A program made the position numbers and the translations under genes. A model generated the notes under the pieces. That model was not told where the DNA came from. It made no database searches and worked only from the letters and a program-made list of their open reading frames with translations. Shown piece by piece: positions 41,609-51,195 of a DNA stretch of 64,000 nucleotides. The stretch comes from Gilliamella sp. wkB7 (GTDB lineage Bacteria; Pseudomonadota; Gammaproteobacteria; Enterobacterales; Orbaceae). The stretch covers positions 1,612,001 to 1,676,000 of the forward strand of contig NZ_CM004509.1 in NCBI RefSeq assembly GCF_001693435.1, written 5' to 3'. Within the stretch, counting starts at the first letter, position 1; every line of letters begins with the position of its first letter.

Positions 41609-42388
41609 ATGACTAAAAAACCTGAAGCTATCGTATTTTTTGACCTAGATGGTACTTTATTTAATAGCAATATAGATCTATTGCCGAGTTCTTATGATGC
41701 AATAAAAAAACTTAAGCAAAATAATATGATACCTATGATTGCAACAGGAAGAACTCCGCTTGAAGTTGTTAATTTGATGAAAGAAACCAATATAGACTCG
41801 ATTATAGGGATGAATGGACAAGTCGTTGTTTATGAAAAAGAGGTGATATTTACCAATAATATTGATAAAAATGTCATCACTCGGTTATATGAATTTTCTA
41901 GAGAAAAGAAAAATATTCCTTTGTCTTTTTATAATTACAAAACAATGCGAATTAGTGAAAATAGTCAACCAGCACAAAAATTTTATCACTATTTAAAACA
42001 AGATGTTCCTCCTGTTGATGATGAAATCTATTTAAAAGAACCTATTCAGATGTTGCTATTACTTTGTGAACAAGGTGAATCGTCTTATCGTGAGTTGTTT
42101 CCTGAGCTAACTTTTATTCGTAATACCCCTTATTGTGTTGATGTTTTTAATAATGGTGGTTCAAAAGGCAGAGGTATCAAGGAACTTTTAAAAATGAAAG
42201 GATTTGATGATGTGCCAACTTATGCCTTTGGTGATGGTATGAATGATTTAGAAATGTTTCTTACTGTTGATCATCCAATCGCTATGGGGAATGCGGTTGA
42301 TGGGTTGAAAGATAAAGCTGAATATGTAACAGATACCAATGATAATGATGGTATTGCTAACGCATTAGAAAAATTTGGCTTAATTTAG
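41609..42388 (+). CDS. HAD-superfamily Cof-type sugar phosphatase
   Basis: A cytoplasmic phosphatase of HAD subfamily IIB (Cof/YidA group), probably acting on sugar phosphates. 259 aa. The four HAD motifs are present: FFDLDGTLFNS (I, nucleophile Asp), ATGR (II), a lysine in GSKGRGI (III) and FGDGMNDLEMF (IV). A C2-type cap domain lies between motifs II and III. It starts one base after hda, so the two are probably cotranscribed. The substrate cannot be inferred. Confidence 0.88.
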   Translation: MTKKPEAIVFFDLDGTLFNSNIDLLPSSYDAIKKLKQNNMIPMIATGRTPLEVVNLMKETNIDSIIGMNGQVVVYEKEVIFTNNIDKNVITRLYEFSREKKNIPLSFYNYKTMRISENSQPAQKFYHYLKQDVPPVDDEIYLKEPIQMLLLLCEQGESSYRELFPELTFIRNTPYCVDVFNNGGSKGRGIKELLKMKGFDDVPTYAFGDGMNDLEMFLTVDHPIAMGNAVDGLKDKAEYVTDTNDNDGIANALEKFGLI

Positions 42389-42397
42389 AATATAAAA

Positions 42398-42428
42398 AAA
42401 TCATCTAATTGGTTAGATTAGATGATTT
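42398..42428. terminator. Bidirectional terminator between HAD phosphatase and permease genes
   Basis: Stem AAATCATCTAAT (42398-42409) / ATTAGATGATTT (42417-42428) lies between two convergent stop codons, with A/T runs on both sides. Confidence 0.85.
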
Positions 42429-42457
42429 ATAATTGATTATATTGTTATTTATTTTTA

Positions 42458-43960
42458 TTAATGTTGTTTAAAGCCAACATTATTGTTACCAAAACAGTTA
42501 TCATAATCAAAACCAGTTAACTCTTTAACTAAGCTTCTTATTTCTGGTGTTGCATCTTCTTTTTTACCACCATTTTTTAATCTATCAAGCTCTTGAATAA
42601 TAAGTGCATGAGTAGATTTGTCTAATTTCATACGATATGTGAAGAAAATACCTAATAACGCCATTCCACACACTCCTATGACTAATACTAAGTTAATTGC
42701 AGTAATTGCACTTTCTGGTTGAACTGCATCTACACCAGATACAAAACCAGAGTATTTCAATACAATACCTAAGACAAAGACAATTGTTGCGCGCATTAAT
42801 TTACCCGCCATGGTCATTGCTCCAGCATAAATACCTTCGCGACGTCTGCCTGTTAGTACTTCATCGATATCCGCTAAGAAAGTGTATACGCTCCAAGGAA
42901 TATAATAGACACCACCTGTTCCTAAACCGAACCAAATAGTGATACCAATAACAATCCAAGTAACATGAGGCATGTTAAGGTAGTAGACACCGATATAACC
43001 GACTACTGAAGAAATTACGATTAATATAGCAATAACAAATGGTCTTTTAAATCCACGTTTTACACACCAAGCCATGAAGAAAGCAGTTGAAATTAATTGG
43101 CAAATACTGCTTAAACTGTTCATTTGAGAAACAAAGGTTTTTGGTTGACCTAAGTTAAATACAACGAAATAAGTAAACGTTGCAGCAAATAACCATTCAG
43201 CACCAAAGCCAAATAGATACATACCTAAGTGGTTTCTAAACGTTTTTAAACGGAAAGTTGAAAAGACATCTGAAAATAATTTAACAATACTTTCCCCAAG
43301 ACCAGAAGTTGTTTCATCTTCAATTTCATCAACTGATTTTTCCCAACTGTTTAAGTAAAGTAAAATGAGTGCAACTGCCATGATAGATGCGTAAGTTATA
43401 CCCGTTAATAAAAATGGTAATGGTGAGTCTTTTCCATCAAATAAATAGAAAAATATGCCAGGGATAGCAGCAGCTAAGAAGTTAGCAACTTTACCAAACA
43501 TTGCTTTTGAACCCGCTAAGTAAGTACGTTGATCAAAGTTTTTAGTCATCTCTACTGGTAACGTATTATATGGGATCATAATCATGGTATAGATGAATTC
43601 AAATAAAATATAGGTCGTTAAGTAATACCAAAAATTCATTCCATCAAGCCAAAGTAATGGGTAAATAATCATACATGGAATGGCAAATAAGATGAAAAAT
43701 CGACGACGCCCAAATCGACGCCCAAGCTTAGTATGGTTAAAATTGTCAGTAATAAATCCCATTAATGGATTTAAAATCACATCTAAATAAGTCGCAATTG
43801 AAAAAATCAACGTTGCTTGAATTGCTGAAAGTCCACAAAAAGTTGTATAAAAGTACAATAACCAAGCAGCACTGATAGCTAATGCACCACTTCCTATTAA
43901 ATTACCACTACCATACGAAAATCGAGTTAGTAAGGTTATTTTTTTCTGATTATCAGCCAT
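42458..43960 (-). CDS. GPH-family oligogalacturonide permease (TogT-like)
   Basis: A secondary transporter of the glycoside-pentoside-hexuronide family with about 12 transmembrane helices (500 aa). GPH landmarks are the N-terminal FSYGSGNLIGSGALAISAAWLLYFYTTFCGLSA, DVILNPLMGFITDNFNHTKLGRRFGRRRF, MIPYNTLPVEMTKNFDQRTYLAGSK and a central loop. Its position beside pectinolytic genes and a KdgR-like box in its promoter indicate oligogalacturonides or unsaturated digalacturonate as substrate, the role of TogT in soft-rot bacteria. Start ATG has AAGGAA upstream. Divergent from the porin operon. Confidence 0.85.
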   Translation of the reverse strand: MADNQKKITLLTRFSYGSGNLIGSGALAISAAWLLYFYTTFCGLSAIQATLIFSIATYLDVILNPLMGFITDNFNHTKLGRRFGRRRFFILFAIPCMIIYPLLWLDGMNFWYYLTTYILFEFIYTMIMIPYNTLPVEMTKNFDQRTYLAGSKAMFGKVANFLAAAIPGIFFYLFDGKDSPLPFLLTGITYASIMAVALILLYLNSWEKSVDEIEDETTSGLGESIVKLFSDVFSTFRLKTFRNHLGMYLFGFGAEWLFAATFTYFVVFNLGQPKTFVSQMNSLSSICQLISTAFFMAWCVKRGFKRPFVIAILIVISSVVGYIGVYYLNMPHVTWIVIGITIWFGLGTGGVYYIPWSVYTFLADIDEVLTGRRREGIYAGAMTMAGKLMRATIVFVLGIVLKYSGFVSGVDAVQPESAITAINLVLVIGVCGMALLGIFFTYRMKLDKSTHALIIQELDRLKNGGKKEDATPEIRSLVKELTGFDYDNCFGNNNVGFKQH

Positions 43961-44260
43961 AAATCTATTTTCCTTAATAATTATGAAATACTGTTTTAAA
44001 AATATTATTAAAATAATATTTAAGATCGGAAGAGCCGTCGTACAAGTTTATTTCAAAATTTTTTTTAGAAATGTGATTTTGGTAACAATTTAGTTAATGT
44101 AAAAATTACTATATGTATAGTATTAAAAACTAACATTATAAATATCATGTTTTTATTATTTTTTTAGAACTGTTTTTTTAAATTGTGATCTTATTAACAG
44201 AAAACATTAATAAAATATTAAAAAATATAAAACAGCATTTTAAAAAATAGGAAAACAATA
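43961..44260. promoter_or_regulatory. Divergent control region permease / porin operon: KdgR-like and CRP-like sites
   Basis: KdgR-like boxes are TATGAAATACTGTTTTAAA (43982-44000, before the permease) and TATAAAACAGCATTTTAAA (44226-44244, before the porin). Each matches 16 of 19 positions of AATRAAAYRNYRTTTYATT. Two CRP-like sites of the form TGTGA-N6-TAACA lie at 44072-44087 and 44184-44199. The segment 44023-44041 matches a sequencing adapter (see findings), so the native spacing here may be wrong. Confidence 0.75.
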
Positions 44261-45829
44261 ATGAGTAATTATAAATTAAAAAAAATACCGCTTTTAATGT
44301 TTCTATCTACCTTTCCTCTCTGTAGCTTTGCTGGTTCTGGTCAAACCGTTTTTCAATATGAACATAACTGGAAATCAATGGATAGAATTCATGGAGACTC
44401 GATTAAACTAATACATAAAACTGATAATAATTGGCAATATGAATTCAAATTTGGTGTTACTGAAGGTGGAGGAAACAAACGTGATGTTTTATATGATGAT
44501 ATGCATGGTGGATCAGGTGGTGTCGTTATTCAGAAAAATATCACTCTTGATAATGGATGGGGATCGATAATTCCAGCATTAGAATTAGGATTTAGTAAAG
44601 ATTTAGTTCTATATCAGCCAGGTTTAAAATACAGTTATAAATTTAACAGTGATTGGTCAAGCAGTATACGTTATCGCTATGAATGGAAAAAAATATCCCA
44701 AGCTGAACGCTACAAAACAGCAAAAGTGTCTGGCCAGCAAGTTAAATATAAAGCCACAAGTAATAGTGGTAGACACCGTTTTGATTGGGCATTGAACTAT
44801 TCTGGATTTAAAGCATTTAACCTTGCTTATACCTTTAATTATTTCCTTGGTGATTTTACTAATAATTCTTATAAATTTTCTAAAGGGACATTTGATAAAA
44901 ATAAATATATTGCTTATAACAACAAAAAAAATGATTATGAACAAGAATTTAAAATAACCTACAATTATTCAAAATTACTTCGCCCTTATTTTTCTATTTC
45001 TGATGTGTCAAAAAGTAAAACAACCGATACAAGGCAAGCTAAATTTAAAGTTGGTTTCAATTATGCTTTTGGTCAATCAAATAGTAAAGATTCCGATTTT
45101 TCCTACAAAACCTATTTCAAATATGCACACCATTATGGTTTAAGCTCTCATTATCATGGTGATAGTTTTGATTTATATGCAGATTTTGATAAAAAAGGCT
45201 ATATCGGTCTTAGTTTAAATACCTATAACCAAATAAAAAATAGAATTTTATTTGATGATCTTGTTTCAAGCCATTATCAAATCTATGGTGGCTATAACTT
45301 CTATTTAGCTGATCAATGGGTTCTGACACCAAATATAGAAGTTAGATTCTATTCTGGCGGGGGTTATAAAGCTAAAAGTGTCGAAAACTTACCTCATTAT
45401 CAGTTGGGTGACGTAAGTGATTCACAACGCCCAGGTGTTCGATATTCTCCAGCATTAAAATTGACTTGGTTACAAAGTGATGATGTATCGTTTTATAGTC
45501 AATATCGATTTGAATATCGTAAAGTTTCAAGAAGCAAACGCGAAGATAGTGTTCAAGGTTATGTCGATAATCGATCCCGTAATCGCTTTGATGTTGGAAC
45601 GGATATTAACCTATCTCCTGATTGGAACATTGGTTATCGCTTTTCATATTTAAAAGGAAACTATGTATTACAGAATGATAAACGACATGATTATCAACAA
45701 GAGTTAGATATAAATTGGCAAGTAACGAAAGCTTGGCAAGTAAATTTTGCTGCAGAAGATGTGGCTAAAAGTGTCCATTCTGACTCAAGGGAAGTTAAAT
45801 TAGCCCTAGGATTATCATATTTATTTTAA
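44261..45829 (+). CDS. Tandem KdgM-type oligogalacturonate porin (two fused KdgM modules)
   Basis: An outer-membrane beta-barrel protein for uptake of oligogalacturonides. 522 aa with signal peptide (about 1-24, CSFAG). KdgM porins are about 230 aa; this protein has two KdgM-like modules. Module 1 (about 28-270) runs from TVFQYEHNWKSMDRIHGDS to KTTDTRQAKFKVGFNYAF. Module 2 (about 280-522) runs from KTYFKYAHHYGLSSHYHGDS to SVHSDSREVKLALGLSYLF. Both endings resemble the KdgM C-terminus ETTDERQTRYRVGVQYSF, and both modules share the RYRYEWKK / QYRFEYRK strand. The protein ends in Phe, as required for barrel assembly. Either two 12-strand barrels or one wide barrel results. First gene of the operon. 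Confidence 0.85.
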   Translation: MSNYKLKKIPLLMFLSTFPLCSFAGSGQTVFQYEHNWKSMDRIHGDSIKLIHKTDNNWQYEFKFGVTEGGGNKRDVLYDDMHGGSGGVVIQKNITLDNGWGSIIPALELGFSKDLVLYQPGLKYSYKFNSDWSSSIRYRYEWKKISQAERYKTAKVSGQQVKYKATSNSGRHRFDWALNYSGFKAFNLAYTFNYFLGDFTNNSYKFSKGTFDKNKYIAYNNKKNDYEQEFKITYNYSKLLRPYFSISDVSKSKTTDTRQAKFKVGFNYAFGQSNSKDSDFSYKTYFKYAHHYGLSSHYHGDSFDLYADFDKKGYIGLSLNTYNQIKNRILFDDLVSSHYQIYGGYNFYLADQWVLTPNIEVRFYSGGGYKAKSVENLPHYQLGDVSDSQRPGVRYSPALKLTWLQSDDVSFYSQYRFEYRKVSRSKREDSVQGYVDNRSRNRFDVGTDINLSPDWNIGYRFSYLKGNYVLQNDKRHDYQQELDINWQVTKAWQVNFAAEDVAKSVHSDSREVKLALGLSYLF

Positions 45830-45877
45830 TTTCAGTGAGTTAATAAAAAGTTAGGAAAAACAGTTAGTGGTGAAAAG

Positions 45878-47443
45878 ATGATGAAGAACCCCTTTTTTGG
45901 ACTTTTATTAGTTGGATTCTCAATTAATCAAGTATCAGCAAATACAATAATACAAGGTTATGCTTATGCAAATAAACCAATAGATTCATCCGTGATTATT
46001 CGTGATGCTAATAATAAAGTTTTACAAACAACCACCAATAATGATGGGTTTTATCGGCAAGATGTATCAAATCTTACACCACCACTGATTGTTTTTACGA
46101 ACAAAAATTCGCTAGAACGTAAAGTGAATGGTGATCAATTTTGTAATGGTAATTGTCTGTTTTCATATGTATATACATTACAACAAGATGAAAAAAATAT
46201 TGTTAATATTAATCCATTAACTGATTATTTAACGAGTGAGCTGGCTAAGCAAGTTAATCTTATTGGTCCTGAAAAATTTGTTGATAATCCGTTACCTTCT
46301 CTTGTGGAAGATGATTTATTAAAGAAAACTTATAATAAATTTCATCTATTATTTGATAAAGCATTGCTTCAAGTAGGTATTGAGGATAACTCTTTTGATC
46401 CAATTACGACAAATAGTCCAAAAATAAAAGACTTACTTGATGTTATGTTATTTAATCGAGGATATCATTCAGCAACAGGTCAAATAAGTGAAACGGTATT
46501 GCTTGATATGCGTTTTAAACCAATAAGCCAAGATTCACCTTTTGATTATCAACAATCTGTTAAACAAAAAAAAGAAAATATAAACGCAAAAAAACGTATT
46601 TTCATTTTGGGAGATTCAACAGCCTCTAATTACGATAAAAAAGTTTATCCAAGAATGGGGTGGGGACAAGTTTTTGATCAGTTTATTAATGATAAAGCAG
46701 ATACGATTGTTATTAATGGCGCGCAATCTGGTCGTTCAAGCCGTAGTTTTAAAACAGAAGGTTGGTTTCACTTGATGAAGCCTTTTATGAAAAAAGGCGA
46801 TTATATGATCATTGCTTTTGGACATAATGATGAAAAATGTGATAGTAGTAATCCGAAACGAGGTAAAGTGGATGTTGCTAATTTGTGTACTTACCCTAAT
46901 GACGATAACAATCAAAAACAACATCCATTAAAACAAGAAAGTATGTCATTTCAATCTTCTCTGGAAGATTACCTTGCTGTGGCAAAAGAGTTAGATATGA
47001 CACCTATTTTAATGACACCAGTTACTCGTTTTAAAGATAAAAATAATAAAATCGCTTATCAAAATCAGAGTAACGATCCTGTTAGTCATATGCATTATAC
47101 CGCCAATAAATCAGGTTTTGCTTATTGGGGGGATTATTCCAATACCATTAAACATACCGCTAAAGTCAATCAAGTAACTTTAATTGATTTAGAATCGTTA
47201 AGTATTGACTTTGCTAATCAACATAAAGATGAATGGCAGTCTTATTGGTTAGTTATTGATCCTAATGATCCTAAATATCCCTACTATAAAAATCAAACTT
47301 CTGGCGTGATTAGCAACCCAGATGCTACCCATTTTCAAGAAAAAGGTGCACAAGAGATAGCTAAAATTATCGCGACAGCTATCAACAACGATCCTCAGTT
47401 AAAAAAAGATTTGGTTGTTGATCTTAATAAAATTCATCAATAA
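45878..47443 (+). CDS. SGNH-hydrolase acetylesterase (CE12-type, pectin/rhamnogalacturonan)
   Basis: Likely removes acetyl groups from pectin so that lyases can act, like PaeY of Dickeya. 521 aa: signal peptide (about 1-21), an N-terminal carboxypeptidase-regulatory-like beta-sandwich (IQGYAYANKPIDSSVIIRD), a helical insert, then an SGNH domain from about residue 240 with FILGDSTASNYD (nucleophile Ser), NGAQSGRSSR (Gly block), AFGHNDEK (Asn block) and PDATHFQEKGA (Asp-His). It could be a rhamnogalacturonan acetylesterase instead. 48 bp after the porin gene. Two ATGs (45878, 45881) are possible. Confidence 0.85.
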   Translation: MMKNPFFGLLLVGFSINQVSANTIIQGYAYANKPIDSSVIIRDANNKVLQTTTNNDGFYRQDVSNLTPPLIVFTNKNSLERKVNGDQFCNGNCLFSYVYTLQQDEKNIVNINPLTDYLTSELAKQVNLIGPEKFVDNPLPSLVEDDLLKKTYNKFHLLFDKALLQVGIEDNSFDPITTNSPKIKDLLDVMLFNRGYHSATGQISETVLLDMRFKPISQDSPFDYQQSVKQKKENINAKKRIFILGDSTASNYDKKVYPRMGWGQVFDQFINDKADTIVINGAQSGRSSRSFKTEGWFHLMKPFMKKGDYMIIAFGHNDEKCDSSNPKRGKVDVANLCTYPNDDNNQKQHPLKQESMSFQSSLEDYLAVAKELDMTPILMTPVTRFKDKNNKIAYQNQSNDPVSHMHYTANKSGFAYWGDYSNTIKHTAKVNQVTLIDLESLSIDFANQHKDEWQSYWLVIDPNDPKYPYYKNQTSGVISNPDATHFQEKGAQEIAKIIATAINNDPQLKKDLVVDLNKIHQ

Positions 47444-47463
47444 AAATTAAGGTATCAATTAAA

Positions 47464-48630
47464 ATGAAAAAACTACTTATCGCTGTGTTAATTCCATTAG
47501 CAATTAACTCATATAGCTTTAACAGTTACGCATTATCACCCTCACCAATAAAGGTTAAACAGGCCCTTGATGTTGCACCTGACAATGGCTTTGGCGGATT
47601 CAATTCCGCAACAAATAGTGGAACAACAGGTGGTTCTAAAGCGAAAAAAGATATGATCTTCCTAGTAAATAATAAGAAAGATCTTCTTGATGCTATTAAG
47701 ATCAACAAAAATCAGCCGCGGATTATTCAAATTTCAGGAATAATTGATGTTAGTGAAAATAAACCTTATGAAAATTTTGAAGATCAAAAATCACGTTCAC
47801 TGATCAAAATTCCTAGTAATACTACATTAATTGGTGTGGGTGAAGATGCGGGTTTTATCAATGGCTCAATTATTTTATCTAGTGTAGAGAATATTATTAT
47901 TCGTAATTTAAAAATTGAAGCACCAATTGATGTTGAACCAAAATTTGAAGAGGGTGATGGTTGGAATGCTGAATGGGACGGCATAAATATTATTTCTTCA
48001 AGTTATGTTTGGGTTGATCATGTCACTTTTACTGACGGTAAATTTACTGATGATATGTATCAGGAAAAAGATGGCTGGAAATATGTACAACATGATGGTT
48101 TATTAGATATTAAGCGCGGTAGCGATTTGATTACTATTTCTTATTGTTTATTTGAAAATCATGATAAAACCATGTTAATTGGGCACAGCGATAAAAATGC
48201 AGAACAAGATGAAAATAAATTAAATATCACACTTCATCATAATGTTTTTTCTGATATTACTCAGCGAGCTCCACGAGTTAGGTTTGGCAAAATCCACATG
48301 TATAACAACCTTTTTAAAGGGTCAGTTAATAAATCAAAAACAATCTATCCTTACCAATATTCAATTGGTCTAGGCTATAGAGGTAGTGTTATTTCTGAAA
48401 ATAACCAATTTATGATTGATGGTTTGAAAGATCATTGCAAAGTAGCTAAACAATTTAAAGGTAATAATCTTGTAGATAGAAAATCTTTATTTAATGAATC
48501 TAAATTGAAATTATCTTCTTGTGATTTTGATGATAATTTGAATTGGTCTGTGCCTTATCAATATAACTTGGATGATATCAAACAGTTTAGCAATAACTAC
48601 AATCAATTAGTTGGTAATGGAAAGCTTTAA
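47464..48630 (+). CDS. Pectate lyase, PL1 family
   Basis: A secreted Ca2+-dependent endo-lyase that cleaves polygalacturonate by beta-elimination. 388 aa: signal peptide (about 1-23, NSYA) then a right-handed parallel beta-helix. PL1 landmarks are NTTLIGVGEDAGFINGSI, the Ca-binding stretch WDGINI and HDGLLDIKRGSDLITISYC, HHNVFSDITQRAPRVRFGKIHMYNN (catalytic Arg in PRVR). 20 bp after the esterase gene in the same operon. Preferred substrate methylation cannot be read from the sequence. Confidence 0.92.
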   Translation: MKKLLIAVLIPLAINSYSFNSYALSPSPIKVKQALDVAPDNGFGGFNSATNSGTTGGSKAKKDMIFLVNNKKDLLDAIKINKNQPRIIQISGIIDVSENKPYENFEDQKSRSLIKIPSNTTLIGVGEDAGFINGSIILSSVENIIIRNLKIEAPIDVEPKFEEGDGWNAEWDGINIISSSYVWVDHVTFTDGKFTDDMYQEKDGWKYVQHDGLLDIKRGSDLITISYCLFENHDKTMLIGHSDKNAEQDENKLNITLHHNVFSDITQRAPRVRFGKIHMYNNLFKGSVNKSKTIYPYQYSIGLGYRGSVISENNQFMIDGLKDHCKVAKQFKGNNLVDRKSLFNESKLKLSSCDFDDNLNWSVPYQYNLDDIKQFSNNYNQLVGNGKL

Positions 48631-48660
48631 AATTTGTAATAAAAAATGTTAGGACCCATA

Positions 48661-50904
48661 ATGAAAAAAATATTAACTTCAATACTTTGTCTATCTACGC
48701 TTTATGCTAACGTTGCTTCTGCACAAGAATGGAAAACGATAGCCTTTGGTCAATCGACAGACTTGAACTTTGCATCGCTTATTAAACCAGAAAAAGTGGG
48801 AACCAATAATGCTTGGATAGCTGGTCAAAACGATTATTTAATTCCAAATCAATCTTATCAGTTACCTTCTGATTTTTACTTAGAAAGTCGTGGAGGTAAA
48901 ATTGCTAATTCACATGATGGAATGGTAGTGTTTTATACCCAATTACCGGTTAATCAAACTTTTATTTTAGAAAGTGATGTTACCTTAGAGCAAATAGGGC
49001 CTGAAGTGGATGGTAAAACTCCTGCTGCTCAAGAAGCGGTTGGTTTATTTGCTCGTGATACAATTGGCGTTGCTAGAAGTGAACCTCAGCCAGCGGGTTA
49101 TGAAGAGTTTCCTAATGCTTCAAATGTAATTATGAATGCATTAATTACTCAAAATCAAAAAAATGATAATTTAGTAAAAGTAACCGGCTTAGTACGTGAT
49201 GGCGTAAAAAAAGCATGGGGTAATGAAGGCATATCAATTGAGAAAGTTGGTTATGTTGAAAATGTTAATTATGTTAATGTTAAAAGTATGCATTTAACAA
49301 TGACAAGAACAGATAATCAATTTATCTTATCGATGAAAAATAATGCGACAGGTGAAGAAAAACAGTGGGCAACCAATGATTATTCAGGATTTTTAAATCA
49401 ACAAGATAATAAAAATATTTATGTTGGTTTTTTTGCGTCTAGAAATGCAAAAGTTGAATTTAAAAATTCTAAATTAACGCTTAATGATGAAAAAGTTAAC
49501 TATGATAAATTACCGGCTAAACCAGAAGTTATTGTGGATATTAAGCCAACTTTAACCTTATCATCACCACAAAATGTATTTAGTAAAAATTATACATTAC
49601 AGTTTTTCCCAAATACTTCAGGTACGGTAACCGTTAAAGAAATTAATAAAAAATTAAAAGCGCAAACGGGTAAATTATTACAGTTCCCAACTCAGCTAAA
49701 AGAGGGTAGTAATGTCTTTACTGTAGAGTTTAAAGATAAAAGAAAAACTAATACACAAACCTTTACAGTAGATTTAAATCAATCATCAATTGAAGATTTA
49801 TCTTACATTATTGTTTCACCAGAAGGTAAAAAGGATAATAAAGGTACCGAGCAATCACCAGTGGATTTTAAAACAGCCGTTAATAGCGTTGTTCCAGGTG
49901 GTGTTATTCATTTGATGGATGGCTATTACGACGGTATAACTCTTCCAGCTCAATTAAGCGGATTGCCAGATAAATTAAAAACGATACAAGCAATTAATAA
50001 ACATAAAGCCATTTTTATCAATAACACATTTAAGTTAGACAGCAACTATTGGTCTATTAAACACGTTATCTTTGATGGAAATATTGATGATAAAGATAAT
50101 AAGCCAGCCTATTTAAGAATTTCGGGTAGTCATAATGTCATTGATCAAGTTATTACCCGTAATAATAGTGATACAGGGCTTTCAATATCAGCCAAAAATA
50201 AAAACGAAAATAGAATTTATTGGCCATCTTATAACTTAATTCTTAACTCTGATTCTTATAATAATATGGATAAATCAGGTAAAAATGCTGATGGCTTTGC
50301 CGCTAAATTAGGTGTTGGTAAAGGGAATGTCTTTAGAGGATGTATTGCACATAATAATACCGATGATGGGTTTGATCTTTATAATAAAATTGAAGATGGT
50401 CCAAATGAACCAGTATTAATTGATAGTTCAGTCACTTATTCAAATGGTTTTCCTTTCTCTAAACCGAACATTGCTAAAGGAAGTATTGGTAATGGCTTTA
50501 AATTAGGTGCTGAAGGACAACCAGTAAATCATAAAATTATCAATTCTATTTCATTAAACAATAATATGGATGGATTTACAGATAACTTTAATACTGGTTC
50601 TTATATAATGAACAATAATATTTCGATTAATAGTGCAAGATATAATTATATTTTACGAGCTAATCCTTATGAGTTTTTAAAACCAAAGGTAACGTTTGAA
50701 CATAATTACTCTATTCGTGATAGCTGGGAATCAGCAATAAAAGATTCATTTGGACCACAGATTAAAAGTAAACATTTTAAATCAGTGACCAGTGATGAAT
50801 TATGGCAAAGTGATGTTGAATTTAAAATAACTCGAGATGAAAATGGTAATATTGTATTACCAAAAGAGTTAAAAACCTTAATCGAAAAAAATAAAGCAAA
50901 ATAA
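48661..50904 (+). CDS. Pectate lyase / exopolygalacturonate lyase, PL9 family (PelX-like)
   Basis: A 747-aa secreted lyase. Signal peptide (about 1-21, VASA), an N-terminal beta-sandwich region (about 22-270), a short Ig-like linker domain (about 285-375), and a C-terminal PL9 parallel beta-helix (YIIVSPEGKKDNKGTEQSP, GGVIHLMDGYYDGITLP, GDNADGFAAKLG-type motif KNADGFAAKLGVGKGNVFRGC, NTDDGFDLYNK). Length and layout match Dickeya PelX, an exo-enzyme releasing unsaturated digalacturonate. ATG 48661 is chosen over 48646 because AGGA lies 6 bp before it and the signal peptide starts there. Last gene of the operon. Confidence 0.88.
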   Translation: MKKILTSILCLSTLYANVASAQEWKTIAFGQSTDLNFASLIKPEKVGTNNAWIAGQNDYLIPNQSYQLPSDFYLESRGGKIANSHDGMVVFYTQLPVNQTFILESDVTLEQIGPEVDGKTPAAQEAVGLFARDTIGVARSEPQPAGYEEFPNASNVIMNALITQNQKNDNLVKVTGLVRDGVKKAWGNEGISIEKVGYVENVNYVNVKSMHLTMTRTDNQFILSMKNNATGEEKQWATNDYSGFLNQQDNKNIYVGFFASRNAKVEFKNSKLTLNDEKVNYDKLPAKPEVIVDIKPTLTLSSPQNVFSKNYTLQFFPNTSGTVTVKEINKKLKAQTGKLLQFPTQLKEGSNVFTVEFKDKRKTNTQTFTVDLNQSSIEDLSYIIVSPEGKKDNKGTEQSPVDFKTAVNSVVPGGVIHLMDGYYDGITLPAQLSGLPDKLKTIQAINKHKAIFINNTFKLDSNYWSIKHVIFDGNIDDKDNKPAYLRISGSHNVIDQVITRNNSDTGLSISAKNKNENRIYWPSYNLILNSDSYNNMDKSGKNADGFAAKLGVGKGNVFRGCIAHNNTDDGFDLYNKIEDGPNEPVLIDSSVTYSNGFPFSKPNIAKGSIGNGFKLGAEGQPVNHKIINSISLNNNMDGFTDNFNTGSYIMNNNISINSARYNYILRANPYEFLKPKVTFEHNYSIRDSWESAIKDSFGPQIKSKHFKSVTSDELWQSDVEFKITRDENGNIVLPKELKTLIEKNKAK

Positions 50905-50929
50905 TCAAACGATATAATTAAACGACAGT

Positions 50930-50964
50930 GCGCTAAGTCTAATATCAGGCTTAGCGCTTTTTTT
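50930..50964 (+). terminator. Intrinsic terminator of the porin-lyase operon
   Basis: Perfect 8-bp stem GCGCTAAG (50930-50937) / CTTAGCGC (50950-50957) followed by a T-run, 25 bp after the PL9 gene. Confidence 0.92.
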
Positions 50965-51195
50965 ATCTTCAAATTTTCCTTTTCCAATCCAATTCCTCAA
51001 TTTTTATTACACGATGTTTAATAGTGTTTAAGATTTGTTGCTAAAAAATAATTAAATTTAATAATGATATTTAATACCATTCTATTTGGATTTATTAAAT
51101 AAAGAGATTATTAGAAGTAATGAGAAATGTGCCATTTCATCAATTAAGTTGAAATGACACAAAATTTTAGGATGCAGTAAATAATTAATTCTAAA

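Noticed and set aside
44261..50904. Pectin operon as a prophage or transposon-borne island
   Set aside because: No integrase, transposase, flanking repeats or tRNA junction is visible around it.
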